From Azolla pinnata (Eukaryota > Streptophyta > Polypodiopsida > Salviniales > Salviniaceae): 64,000 nucleotides of DNA. The notes beneath the pieces are model-generated. The model made no database searches, had not been told where the DNA came from, and saw nothing but the letters and a program-made list of their open reading frames with translations. The translations under genes were made by a program, and so were the position numbers. The DNA is taken from positions 1 to 64,000 of the forward strand of contig JBBBWG010032418.1 in NCBI GenBank assembly GCA_037176905.1. The letters are read 5' to 3'. Shown here in pieces: positions 24,401 through 36,600 of the stretch; positions within the stretch are counted from its first letter, which is position 1; each line of letters opens with the position of its first letter.

Positions 24401-25042
24401 CTTCAGAGACGCCAAGATTTGGCAGATGACTTGATCTGGCACACCTTAAAGTCAGGCTCCGCGCTTTCTTCTAGTGATAGTGAAAGTAGCATTGACACTA
24501 CATCTAGCTCTTCCGGTTCAAGTGATGACAACGATAAGGATCTGATAGAACTCCAGAGAGATCGATTTGAACCTGACTATGAGGAAGCGTGGAAAAGCCA
24601 GCCTTTGACTTCCAATCAGGTAGAAGACTGCATGTCAAAGTATGGTCTTAAGGAAACAGTACCTAATCATCAAACAGGGACAAATGGCATCATAATGGTA
24701 CAAGCACGGACATTGGGGCCATCTATGCCAGAGGAAAACACTATAGATGCACTGCAAGCAGATGATGTGAACCCGAGTTCCACTAATGATATTCAAGCAA
24801 ATGCTGCTGGTGTTCAAAAGCAGCTGATATCTGAAATGTGGCTTCCTGAATCCAGGAAGAAACCAAGAAAAGTACGAACTGCACAAGTATATGATGAAGC
24901 TTGTGCTGGCCAAACAACAGTGATGTCAGAAGATGGCGTTGCGGATCCTAGAGTTGTAGAGCACCCAAAGGCTCTGAATGAGGGCAAAAGATCAGTGCCA
25001 TTTTTTACTGTTGGTAGCTTTGCTTCAGGTAACGCAAGGTAA
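21463..25042 (+). CDS. Leucine-rich-repeat protein of the plant STK11IP-like family (5 exons)
   Basis: A plant LRR protein resembling the N-terminal and LRR part of STK11/LKB1-interacting protein; its role in plants is not established. Exons: 21463-21903, 22537-22794, 23083-23325, 23404-23574, 23657-25042, all phase 0; 832 residues. The N-terminal region (GLHYVQTRLDALHELERL, VDYLRAYISDLGDHRALEQL) is the family signature. LRRs run from about residue 175 to 290 (LQSLDLSRNRF, LTYLDLGFNQL, ITKLVLKNNAL, LEALDLSNNLI, LQIMFLEGNPI). A KKVSTLELWR segment follows, then a basic KSSRLALI stretch, a coiled-coil-like block, a Ser-rich block (SSSDSESSIDTTSSSSGSS) and a basic SRKKPRKVR motif. The conserved C-terminal part I recall in homologues was not found, so this copy ends early or has unrecognised 3' exons (a candidate lies at 25872-25937). 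Confidence 0.85.
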
Positions 25043-27402
25043 AGAGAGGCCTTTGAACTGAAAATGAAGAATGCTGAAGAAATTTGTATTATTAAGTATG
25101 AAATGTGGCTACAGTCTCGGATTTGGGAGGAATTTCCTCTCGAGAGGTACGGACGTAGGATCCTCAACTGTAAAGTTTTTGAGTAATTCATTATTGTTTT
25201 TTCTTCCCCTTTAATCGTTATCGTTTTCTTTATATGTGTTCTCGATTCTTATCGTTGCTTACTAGTGCATATTTACATTCGTTCTTTGTTCTTGGGAAAT
25301 GAGGAGGTTGAATCAATACTCATACCAACAAATTTCAGACTGTGAAAAGCAAGAAAACCCCATGGAAATATAGTGAAAGTTCATATCCAGGCATTGTAGG
25401 GCTCGGAACAATGACCAACTTTTATAATTAGTATTAATTTAATGTATGGACTCTGTATGTTCCATTTTTAGCTGTCTTAAACTCAAAGATACTTCTCTAA
25501 GCATTTGACCTGCCACTGTTGTGAAGCCTCGTGCTAGATACATGCCTATGTAAGGCTTGCCTACATTTTGGGTCTTACTCTTATAACTGTGTTCTGAAAA
25601 GGAGAACCATGGGTCTCTCGTATCGTATTTGTCTAAAGAGAGCTGTTGGTGTTGAGCTTCAATTCTGATCGTCGTTGGTATTTTTTCACGCACTGCTTAA
25701 TGTGCTTTGATAACAAGCATATACCGTATCATATCTAAGTTTTCTGAGATGCATCCGCATATTATAATGATAGCACTGAAGATTTTCCGAGATATATGTT
25801 ATGCAATATGCTTGTGTGTCTTTTTAAGTTACATGCATTTTGTTATTTTGTTTACTTTTTCATTAGTTGGAAAGAAAAAAATCCCATGAGCTACCTGAGA
25901 AGCTTGCATTTGGTGATGGTAAAGCAAATACTCAGGTAAAACTAAATCAATGACTCTGGTTATCATCCAACTTTAAACCAGCCCCCCCTGCCAATTTTTT
26001 CAACAAATACACGCTCCATCATATGTTTGTGGATCCTACAGTCTTCTGCAACATATGATGCTATATATAATCAACGTCTATAGTCCATTCAAGCTTCAGT
26101 ATTTGCATACAGCTGTTACAAGATTCTGCACTGTGCATTTATCAGTTTGGATGTGGATCGTATTGGAAGTTGCTGTGCTATTATATAGCGTCTAATAGTC
26201 CATTCAAGATTCGGCATTTGCATACAGCTGTTACTAGATTCTGCATTGTGCATTTATCAGTTTGGATGTGGATTGTATTGGAAGTTGCTGTGCTAAGGTG
26301 GCATCTTATTGTGTTGTAAGTTATCAGTTTTAGTAACTTAATTGGCCATATGAACAGTTCTCTTGATCCCCACACTGTATATAGCGAATTTGCAGCACAC
26401 TTAATAGAGCAGTTCAAGCTTATGGTCTTTCACTTGTAGTAGTCATGTTTGTACTTGGCCTTACATGCTATTTGGTGTATTCATTTTTTACTCTTAAAGT
26501 TAGTTCTTCTCCATCTGATAAAATGATATAATCCAGAGATTTTTGAGAAGGATGAGCCATCAGGTTGGGAGTTATCCAACTCGATCAACAAGCTAATGAT
26601 GAAGATGCTACCATTGCTGTGTGCCTGATCCATTTCCACATCGAAAAAAATCATCATCTGTATCCAAATATGTCATCCTTACTTGGGGCTTTAGAAGAAG
26701 TGAACAATTCCAGTGTGTTCCATCAAACAATTATAGAATGTAATATAAATGGTTGTGCAGTTAAACCGGTTTTTCTAAAACCGAACCACTAAGACAATGA
26801 GACGTTTGGAGCTCATGTATTGATATCGAGGTGATAATTGAGAAATTCATTAGATCTATGAACTTTTAAGCTCATTGGATGCATACTTTGTTTCATAATT
26901 TAGAACTGTTGAACTTCCAGTTTTAAACCAAAACGAAACGGTTAAGCAATTGATTAAGCCACTTGATTTCAGCTCATACCAAACCAATTCCAATTCCTGG
27001 TTGTATTGTGAATCCATGTACATATTTGTTCTTAGAGATGATAATGATTTAACTTTTCACATCATTTCATACATGATTAATTAAGCTAGAATATGGGATT
27101 TCAAATTTGCCTGAACCCTGAACTTCAGATTTAATAGAACTATTCACAAGACTACGTACAAGCTTTAACAAACAAATATTTGGTAATTGCACAAAAACCA
27201 GCAAATACCACACATCTCGAAATAATAATCCTATTAACAAAAGAAAGACTCGAACAAATAAATATTTGGCAATTGCTTTGAAACAAACAAATACTTAAAA
27301 TGCTCATAACACTTGCGTTGCTCATATGTGTAGAATACTGATGCAAGCAATAATGAGCTTAGATAAATAGAGTAGTTCTTATAGCTTTTAGGTTGTGATA
27401 GA
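25043..27402. other. Tail-to-tail interval between the LRR gene and SMUG1
   Basis: Mostly unique AT-rich sequence, with no gene supported. A piece with good splice borders at about 25872-25937 could be a 3' exon of the LRR gene, but the phase cannot be settled. The only clear repeat is a two-copy duplication at 26070-26297. Confidence 0.5.
26070..26297. repeat. Two-copy tandem duplication of about 110 bp
   Basis: The block from TAGTCCATTCAAGCTTCAGT to GTATTGGAAGTTGCTGTGCT A is followed at once by a second copy with about ten differences. It is a recent local duplication in non-coding sequence. Confidence 0.85.
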
Positions 27403-30400
27403 TCAATCTTTTGGAAACACAACACCAAGTTGTTCGAGTTGCAGTTCAATTTTTTTCGACCATTCCTTATTTGCAAGCGGATTTGCTGGACTAGGATGCA
27501 TGATCTCTCCCACTCTTACACCTGAAATGTTGCATTCTCGAATCTTTCTTGCAGCATATTTTCCTATAAAGTAGTATGAATCTTTTTATCCACATCTGCT
27601 ATTCAAATAGAGCTACTTGAAAGTGAGATTGTTGCATGACTAACCAATCCCAACCACGAAAACAGGTTGTAAAATCTTTATAGTCTTTGTCAGGGCTCTG
27701 TTGCAAATCTTCTCTAGATTCCTGCGCTCATCGATGTGAAGCTTGTCAGGTGTATGGTTCCTGTGGAGCATTGCAATAATGGTGGTCAATGGCCAGGATA
27801 ACAAACTTCTATGTATGTACAATTGTGCTGTCAAATAAGAACAACGTAGTCATGGATTGATTGTGCATTGTTACTAGAAACAGCAATGTATATTTACAAA
27901 TATGTTGCTGAACAGAAGCAATGCATTAAACTATAGTCAGAAAAAGTATTAACAATAATGTAATAATGTCATGCATGATAGCTTACTTCCCTGAGGCTTG
28001 CATGAAAACAAGAGGACAATAGTTGTAAACCCAGAATTGTTTGAAAAACAACGCTGCAGATCCAAAACGGACTCGTGCCCAACCCCATAATCGCTGGCCA
28101 CTGATCTGAAGTATTCATCGATTTGACATAAAAAATACTAAGTATTTCTTCAGAAAAAAAAAAGATTAGCCAGTTTGGGTTCTCTAATGACTTCGTGAGG
28201 AACATGCTGGATATAAAACAACAGACTAATAATGGAAGTCAATACCATGAACACAAACATGGCAAGTTCTTTCTTGTGCCCTAATAATATGAACGACAAT
28301 CTCCCTTTACCTCAGACCTTCGACAGTCGAATCCACTGATGGGGCGTTTCGGATGTACGTGGAGAGGCATTTTCACCTACAAAAGAATAATGTTCAAGAA
28401 CCTCCTTGTAGCAACAACATCAGTACCTCATTCACTACTAGTTACTTTGTTTGTCTCAGGCTTTACATCCACTTACATTTCCACGGATTCCATGAAAAGC
28501 TTGAACAATCTTGCTATCTCCAAACGGCACACCAGTCTGCAAACTAGAGCCTTAAAATCAATACACTTAGAATATTAGTTTTTGCTCTTGTGTTTCTTCT
28601 TTATTTCTCAAAATTCCGGAAAATTTCTTTATTTCCCCAGGGAGCAATCAAGTGGGCTATATCTATGTTCTGGCTGGTCTCTATTTTCCCTGAATTAAAT
28701 AGGCTATTGAGAAATCATACAGTAATTTATCCAAGTTTTTTATTAAGCATATTTTTTCTTTTCTAATGAGATTTCCATAATGCAGATTAAATGGCTCCTG
28801 GCAAAACCCGTGCTAGTAAAATAGTCAATTCGTCTCCCTTTCCAAATTATTCAGGGGATGACCAAGGACATCTAGGAGGATAATGACAACTGTTAAGTTT
28901 TCTCCAAGAATAATTTTTTCTTCTTGTTAAGTTTTATTAAAGTAGGGACCTTAGCTCCACCTGTGCCATTCCATACGGACCAGGGTTCATTCCAACAAGC
29001 AAAACTTCAATTTTACGACCACCTGCAACAAGTAGATCAGGCTGATTTAATTCTCCAAATTACTCTCAAATGGTAAATATACAAATAATTATCTGGTGTA
29101 CTGGCATAGATTTACCATGTTTCCTTATATATTGTTCATGAGGAATTCGGGCATAGACTAATGGGTTGTACCTGTATTTTACACAGGAAAAGGAATAACA
29201 CTCAGGCAAACTAAGCACTTGGTGTACCATTGTAGGGAATCTCGAACATTCAATGTTCACAGATCTGCTTATATGCAACAGATATAGTATAATAGAGAAA
29301 ACAAAAAGAAGAGATAAAACTACAAGATGATGGCTAGAGATATATTATATTTACTACTGTGCAGAAAATAAACAATCAAAAACCTAGAAAGCAAAAGGCA
29401 AGACAGATTGTATTGATAACAGACCACTGATACATGAGACAACACAAGATAAAACAACACATTCTAAGCCAGCAGCCACAGCCCAGTGTCTTGAACTGAA
29501 GAACTAACTTTAGCACTCTAACTGAGGTTCGGTATAATATGCTAAGTTTGTTGACAGCTAATCCATCTACTGCATATATTAACTTGCCAGATTTGTTCGG
29601 ATCAGCATATACTCACACAATCTAAGTTTAATGTTCAAACCATTGTCATCCAGATTGTGGTCAGGTAATGGTGGTCCTAGAGCTGTTAGGACTAAACTAG
29701 CCATCTACTAAAGCTTGTAATGCCAATTTCATATTAGCAATGCTAGTAATATTTTTTGCTTTTTTCCGTATAAAATTGCACAATCTTCTACGATCACTTC
29801 CTTTGTGTGCAATTTTCATATGCAAACAGATTAAGACTGAACAAAGCTTGTAGTATCACAAATACATTTCTATATGCTACATTGATTAAAACGTCTTTAC
29901 CAATACTAAATTCAACGTTTAATTGTTGGATTCCCTTTTTGATTGTGGAGTGAAAACTGATTGCTTGCGCTCTCTAACTGGAATTCCAAAATGTTTTCAG
30001 GATATGGAATCTAATTCATAGCTAAAGTTCTTGCTTATATTACCACTGTAAGCACCCCATGCAATAGGTTCTTTCTCGTATTATCTATGTAATACATTGC
30101 TACTCATCGACCCATCTTGCTACTCATGTCTATGTTTCTTCATGGTTATTCAACCTCCGAGCTGAAGATATCAAAAAACCTATCCAAGTAAACGCACAAT
30201 CCTAGTGAGAAATGTTTGCTTGAACGTTCAATCTGCAATTTTGAACTGTTTTTCAGGATATGAATCATCGTCCATGGTACATCTAGAATCCATGGACAAA
30301 ACCGCTGCATAGCACTAAGGAGGGTATGAATCTTCCATGGAAAGTGCCCTTACAATCCTTTCTCCCTGATACACTTATATGTATGATGCATCACTACACA

Positions 30401-31055
30401 TGGACACTTCTTGGTACATCTCCACATAAACACAGAGATTCCTTCACATAAACACAGAAATTCCTTAGCATAAACACAGAAATTCCTTCACATAAACACA
30501 GAAATTTCTCCACATAAACACAGAAATTTCTCCACATAAACACAGAAATTCCTTCGCCTAAACACAGAAATTCCTTCGCCTAAACACAGAAATTCCTTCG
30601 CCTAAACACAGAAATTCCTTCGCCTAAACACAGAAATTCCTTCACCTAAACACAGAAATTCCTTCACATAAACACGGGAATTCCTTCACATAAACACAGA
30701 AATTCCTTCACAGCACTTCAAAGGGGGCAGCATTGAAAACAAGATACCGATTTGAAGCCGATGCTTCACCCACACATCGCTTTCGGGGGGCAGCATCAGG
30801 AGAGGCATCAAACACGGAGGGTCATGAATGGTTGAGGGATTTTTGGACTTACACGCAACTCACGGGGGGCATGAAAGTCGCATCTTGCAACGAATCGACG
30901 AGCTCCATCGTGACAGCAACGAGAGCATCGCAGGCAATCTGAATGCTCTGATCTCCATGATTTGTAGCAAATCCCGATGTCTGCCTACGATCATCACAAT
31001 CGCTCCCATCCTCTTCTCCATCGCTCGATGATTTCATGGAAACCTCCTGTGTCAT
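27403..31055 (-). CDS. SMUG1: SMUG1-type uracil-DNA glycosylase (8 exons)
   Basis: Single-strand-selective monofunctional uracil-DNA glycosylase, a nuclear base excision repair enzyme that removes uracil and some oxidised pyrimidines. Exons on the minus strand: 31055-30853, 29171-29116, 29022-28961, 28536-28477, 28376-28311, 28105-27987, 27760-27645, 27563-27403; 280 residues against 270 in human SMUG1. Every junction keeps phase. Motif 1 is GMNPGPYGMAQTGVPFG with the catalytic N99. The segment HPKRPISGFDCRRSE (135-149) is nearly the human wording. VYNYCPL carries N177, matching the uracil-reading Asn163. Motif 2 is MHPSPANPLANKEW with H250, matching His239. YNPLVYARIPHEQYI (69-83) matches the human YNPVEYAW segment. 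The acidic N-terminus (SSSDGEEDGSDCDD) is not conserved; a second in-frame ATG lies at 31037. Intron 1 is 1.7 kb and holds a minisatellite. All catalytic residues are present, so the enzyme should be active. Confidence 0.95.
30420..30715. repeat. 21-bp minisatellite in SMUG1 intron 1
   Basis: About fourteen units of CATAAACACAGAAATTCCTT C, with subfamilies CATA/CCTA and CCTTCA/TCTCCA. It lies just before the 3'-most part of the first intron as read on the plus strand, close to exon 1. No coding potential. Confidence 0.9.
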
Positions 31056-31074
31056 GTCCTGCTCCTCCTCCTCC

Positions 31075-31640
31075 TCCTACTCCTCTTCTTCTTCTTCTTC
31101 TTCTTCTTCCAGTGGAAGCAAGAAAATTAGAGTTGAAATCACAAAGACTTGCAAAAATCAATNNNNNNNNNNNNNNNNNNNNNNNNNNNNNNNNNNNNNN
31201 NNNNNNNNNNNNNNNNNNNNNNNNNNNNNNNNNNNNNNNNNNNNNNNNNNNNNNNNNNNNNNGGCAAAATTCAAGGCCCAAATCTAAGCCTTGAAACCCT
31301 AAACTCTAAAACCCTAACTTTGGGAGCTCTTTGTAGCTCGATCACGGAACACGCGTCGTGAATCTCGATGCTGATCGTATCGTGATTCTTCCTCTTTCTC
31401 CTTCTCCTTCTCTTCTTCTTCTTCTTCTTCTTCTTCTTCTTCTTCTTCCGGTGGAAGCAAGAAAATCAGAGTTGAAATCACAAAGACTTGCAAAAATCAA
31501 TGGCAAAATTCAAGGCCCAAATCTAAGCCTTGAAACCCTAAACTCTAAAACCCTAACTTTGGGAGCTCTTTGTAGCTCAATCACGGAACACGCGCGTCGT
31601 GATTCTCAATGCTGATCGTATAGTGATGCTCTGCAATACG
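31075..31640. repeat. Tandem duplication of about 340 bp carrying a TTC run
   Basis: Copy 1 (about 31075-31385, containing the N run) and copy 2 (about 31386-31640) each start with (CTC/TTC)n. The shared body is GTGGAAGCAAGAAAATYAGA, GTTGAAATCACAAAGACTTG, GGCAAAATTCAAGGCCCAAA TC, CCTAAACTCTAAAACCCTAA and GATCACGGAACACGCG. The copies are nearly identical. They lie immediately upstream of the SMUG1 start codon. Confidence 0.9.
31163..31262. other. Assembly gap (100 N) inside copy 1 of the duplication
   Basis: Exactly 100 N. The flanks are TTGCAAAAATCAAT on the left and GGCAAAATTCAAGG on the right. In copy 2 these two sequences are directly adjacent, at about 31489-31516, so the true gap may be of zero length. 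Confidence 0.95.
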
Positions 31641-31974
31641 GAACACGGGTGTGGGGACGATCTCGAGCTTAAAACGTACCAGCGATTGATTGAGCCGATC
31701 AAACACATGTAATTAGTGTTTCTGTTTACCACCATTGGATTGTTTTTTGTGAGCCATGGATCATGTCAATCGTAACGCTCACTTGGATGTGCAAGGCGAG
31801 TGAAGGGATTGGTAAACACGATATGGAAAGTGGCAGAATACATTGTCGAATAAGAAAGAGGGTGTGCGGTTTGGATATTGCAATCCACAACTACATTTGT
31901 TTCGCACAATTGGGCATCTACGCATCCAGTTGCTACTATGCCCCAATCAGGCCTTTGTCGAATTCCACTTTGGG

Positions 31975-32490
31975 CATTTTGGGTTTGGGGTTAGGGATTC
32001 GGGTTAAAAAAAAAATTGGCATTTATCGGCTTGGGAATTCAAGGTTTAACTAGTGAATGATTCATAGTTTAACCAATTTGGGCATTCAAGGTGGTCATGG
32101 AGTTATGATTCAACCCCAATTGGGCTTTTAGGGGTTAACCCAATTTTGGGCTTTTAGGGTTTAACCCAGTTTTGGGGATTTAGGGTTCAAGGTTTAACCG
32201 ATTTCGACATTCAGGGTTCAGGTTTTAGCCGGTTTGGGCATTTATTAGGGTTGAATCGATTCGGGCATTTAGGGTTCAAAGGTTTGATCGATCCAAGCAT
32301 TTGCAAAGGGTGCGAGGTTTAATCGATTCGAGCATTGCGGGTTTAGATTCAAGGATTTAGCATTGAATCGATTCGAGCATTGCGGGTTTAGATTCAAGGA
32401 TTTAGCGTTGAATCGATTCGGGCATTTAGGGTTCAAGCTTTAGGGTTTAGGGTTTGGAAATTTAGGGTTTGTAGATTTAGGGTTAGGGCG
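31975..32490. repeat. Degenerate telomere-like repeat with TTTAGGGTT cores
   Basis: Units such as GGGCATTTAGGGTTCAAGGT TTAACCGATTCG recur about a dozen times with strong divergence. The array ends in clean TTTAGGG units at about 32437-32485 and a (GT)n run. It lies in the head-to-head interval between SMUG1 and LETM1. Confidence 0.8.
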
Positions 32491-32644
32491 TGGGTGTGTG
32501 TGTGTGTGTGAACAAGAGATGCGATGCGTCTGAAAACGAAGGGCGAAGGGATGCAACCCCATTCGACCCGGAGTCGGAATCGGAATCGGAATTTGAATCC
32601 GCGGAAAGATTCCGAATCTTAGGAGGGAGGAGAAACGAATCGGG

Positions 32645-33652
32645 TGATGGGAGAGCCGGAAGAAGATCGCTAGGCTTCCGCATCAGAAGAATCAGAAGAA
32701 GAAGACGAAACAGCAGCAGCAAGAATCGAGAATCAAGAATCAAGAAGAAGGGGCGGGAAGCGGAAGAAAGGAAGGGAAGGCGGAAAGGAGGAGGAGGAGG
32801 AGGCAGAAGCTTCCATATCCAGGAAGCAGAAGAATGGTGTGCTGAACAGACAGGAAGGATAAGAAGAAGTTGGAGAAGAAGAAGAAGAAGGAAGAAGAAG
32901 AAGGAAGCAGCAGCAGCAGCAGCAGCAGAAGGCAAAGGCTTCCATTTTGAAGAAGAAGAAGCAGAAGAAGAAGAAGAAGAAGAAGAAGAAGAAGAAGAAT
33001 CGAAGGCAAAAGCTTCCATTTTGAAGAAGAAGACGAAGAAGCAGCAGCAGCAGCAGACGACGACAAAGGCTTCCATTTTGCAGAAGAAGAAGAAGAAGAA
33101 GAAGAAGAAGAAGAAGGCAAAGGCTTCCATTTTGAAGAAGAAGAAGAATCGAAGGCAAAAGCTTCCATTTTGAAGAAGAAGAAGAAGAAGTAGTAGAAGA
33201 AGCAGAAGCAGCAGCAGCGAAGCTTCCATTTTGCAGAAGAAGAAGAAGAAGAAGAAGAAGTAGAAGAAGAAGCAGCAGCAGCAGCAGAAGACGAAGGCTT
33301 CCATTTTGAAGAAAAAGAAGAAGAAGGAGGAGGAGGAGGAGGAGGAGGAGGAGGAGGCAAAGGCTTCCATTTTGAAGAAGAAGGAGAAGAAGAAGAAGAA
33401 GGAGGAGGAGGAGGAGGAGGCAAAGGCTTCCATTTTGAAGAAGAAGAAGAAGAAGAAGTAGAAGAAGCAGCAGCAGCAGCAGCAGCAGAAGACAAAGCCT
33501 TCCATTTTGAAGAAGAAGAAGAAGAAGAAGAAGAAGTAGAAGAAGCAGCAGCAGCAGCAGAAGACAAAGCCTTCCATTTTGAAGAAGAAGAAGAAGAATC
33601 GAAGGCAAAATCTTCCATTTTGAAGAAGAAGAAGAAGAAGAAGAAGAAGAAT
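32645..33652. repeat. GAA-rich minisatellite ending at the LETM1 start codon
   Basis: (GAA)n, (GCA)n and (GGA)n runs are broken about a dozen times by the phrase GGCAAAGGCTTCCATTTTGA AGAAG, at a spacing of about 55-75 bp. The last (GAA)n abuts the ATG chosen for LETM1 at 33651. Minus-strand frames of 366-407 codons (poly-Leu/Ser/Phe with NGSLC or KMEAF phrases) are artefacts. Confidence 0.9.
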
Positions 33653-36600
33653 GTACTTGACTGTTTCTCGCCTCCATCGCAGGAGGCTTTTGAAGGAATT
33701 GACCAAATGTTTCCTGGTCTCGCCATCGCCATCGCCATCGCCATCTTTCCCACCAGGCTTCTTCCACGCGAATCAGCCATTGCAATCCAGGGGTTCTTCT
33801 TCCTTCCCAGGCCATAGCCTCCGAGACGGCCCCCCTGCAAGCATCAGAAAACGCCAAGACGACGAGCTGCTCTCCTCCAAGAATGGCAGCGTTTGCAGCT
33901 TCGCTCTCCCTTCTTCCTCTTCATCTTCTTCTCCTTCGTTCCCTTCATTGGAGCAGGTTCCTTCGCCGGAGAATCTCCCGCCTTCGGAAATCAAGAAAGG
34001 CTTCAGTTTTGACGATACAGGCAGCAAAGGATGTTGTTGCAGAGACAATGCGATTGCTTGCGATGACAATAGGAGCTCTACGAAGCTTTCTTCTGCTCCC
34101 AGGAGCTTTACGCTTGCAGTTATAGCAGAGCAAGTTGCTGTACCTGCAAATGATTCGTTTTGTAGCATGAGCGGAGATCAAAACGTTAGAAGGAGAAAGG
34201 GGGTATACAACAGGAGCAAGATGGAGAAACTGGGCTATGAACCGAAGATGATAGGGACGCTGGAGGATAACATGATTAAGATGGAAACGGGGGAAGAAAG
34301 CCCGATGAAAATGGAGAAAGAGGAACAAAATGTGCAGCAACTAGAGAAAAGGGAAAACCCAAAGCAAGCGGAGAATCCGGAGAAGAATCTGCCCGTGCTT
34401 CCTGAGAAAGATGCCGATACAACTGGATCGATGAGCGTTTGGTCCCGTTTGGAATTGTATCTGAAGAGGGTCGCCTCGATGAATAGGTATGCTATCATTC
34501 ATCCATGCCCACAAAGACTGCTTTTAGAGGCAAATGCGAACAGTTTTTTCCAATAATATCTACTGTTAAATGTTGCTCCATTCCTCAAATGAACTTTCAA
34601 TCACAAAGGTTGCATTATCGATAGAACACGCACTGTGAAAAGTGATGATTGATTTCATAGCATTCTATGACTGAAATGCCTCTTTGATCAATCTTTAACC
34701 ATCTGGCAGAAGCCTCTCAGGAAAAAAACTATTGTGCTTAGGGAAGTACATGAATTATACGATAAACTACTGACCATTACGGAAATGCAGACCATACAGT
34801 GACATGCATCATAATGCTATATATGTACTCGTTAACTCATTTCGTGAAGAGCCTTATGACTGTGGCAAGAAGTTCCAGGAAATGTCCCTAATAGGGCTTC
34901 AGATGTTTCATGGATATGGATAGTTTATGCTTAATACATTCACGATATCAAGTAATGGCCAAGCCTTAAGAATTGCCACAGATTCCCGCCCATCCTGAGA
35001 TTAAGTTTAGATAAATGATTGTAAATCTGATTTATATGTCCAGTATATAGCCCATTCATTCTCCATTCCTACTATCTCTAGAAACCATGTCGTGCGTTCA
35101 TGCATATTTGTTTTCAGATAACCATTTCCCTGCTTTTTTTTTGTTAGGTCATTGCATCTAAGATTCAAACTTAACTCTTTTCTCACCTGGTATTACATCC
35201 ACAATTAATGAAGGACTTTGTTCTGGTTGAGGCCCTTGCAGAATGTGAGTCAAAACACAAAATACTAACAGGATTCAATATATGCCAAAAAAACAGACAA
35301 AAACTTGGCCAAGTAAAATCATGACTGTCTGGTATGTAGGAATGATTGGGTGAAGAAGGTGGGTTATTGGAAGACAGAGATAGGGAGCACATTGAAGCAC
35401 TATTGGGTAGGTACAAAACTTCTTTGCACAGATCTGAGGATTTCATCAAGGCTGCTGCTAAAGCTTGGAAGAGGGAATAATCTCAGTCGCAGAGAAAGAC
35501 AGCAACTCAGACGAACAACCTCTGACATGTTCCGCCTAGTGCCATTCGCTGTTGTTGTAATAGTGCCTTTTATGGAACTTTTGCTACCTGTTCTGCTGAA
35601 ACTATTTCCCACTATGCTTCCTTCCACTTTTCAAAACAAGGCTAAAGAAGAGGTATGTTGTGTATACCTTTCCCATATTTTTTCATAAGGTTTCAATCAT
35701 CTATATCTGGTTGTATGTGGGAAGCTGTAAAAATATACCTGATTTTCTGCCTTTAGGGTGGACGTAATCCAAAATTATAATCTTTTTCTTCTTATTTTAA
35801 GTTCTTCAGAAAGCAAGCAGTATGGTTTTTATATGTTTGTTACATATCGGTTGTGTAAATTGTTTTATGTTACAGACCTTACTTGGTCTTTTCTGCCGAT
35901 GTTAGTTTCTTTTGCAGATGAACGCTCTGTTCATTTTTATTCTCTCCTGTCATTATAGGAAGCACAAGAAAGGATATTGAATGCAAGAAGACAGTATGCC
36001 AAGTTCTTGCAAGATATTGTCAAGGAGATGGCCGCGGAAATAAAGACAACACGGAGTGGGGATGCAAAGAAGACAGCTGAAGATCTTGACAAATTCATGA
36101 ACAAAGTATACTTTTTTATCTATGGTGTTTAATCAATAAGAAGACATGAAGAGGCAGAAGTTTTGACCAGTAGAATCTACATAGGTGCGTACAGGGGTAG
36201 CTGTGGCTAATGAAGAAATTCTAGGATTTGCAAAACTCTTTAATGACGAGATCACATTGAGCAACATAAGCAGGTTCAACCTGTTGTATTGTGTAAAGGA
36301 TTATTTCTCAAAACGTAAATGGTGTTTGATATCTGAAGCACATTAACAAGATGACAGACCAAGGCTTATTAGCATGTGCAAGTACATGGGCGTCAAACCT
36401 TTTGGAACAGAGTCATACCTTTGCTATATGCTTCAATCAAGACTGGCATGGTAAATTTCTTACTTTCTTTAATGAAAATATCAGGGTTTTAATGAGATCT
36501 TTAGTTTCGTACGGCATTCACATTTCATATTCAACCATCCTTGCAAACCGCCTGAACAAATATGGTTTGATAATTTGCTGAGCTTGTTTATCAGTTAAAG

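Noticed and set aside
32483-33857. Minus-strand frames of 366-407 codons with poly-Leu/Ser/Phe
   Set aside because: They are translations of the GAA/TTC minisatellite. They overlap the LETM1 first exon, which has family support.
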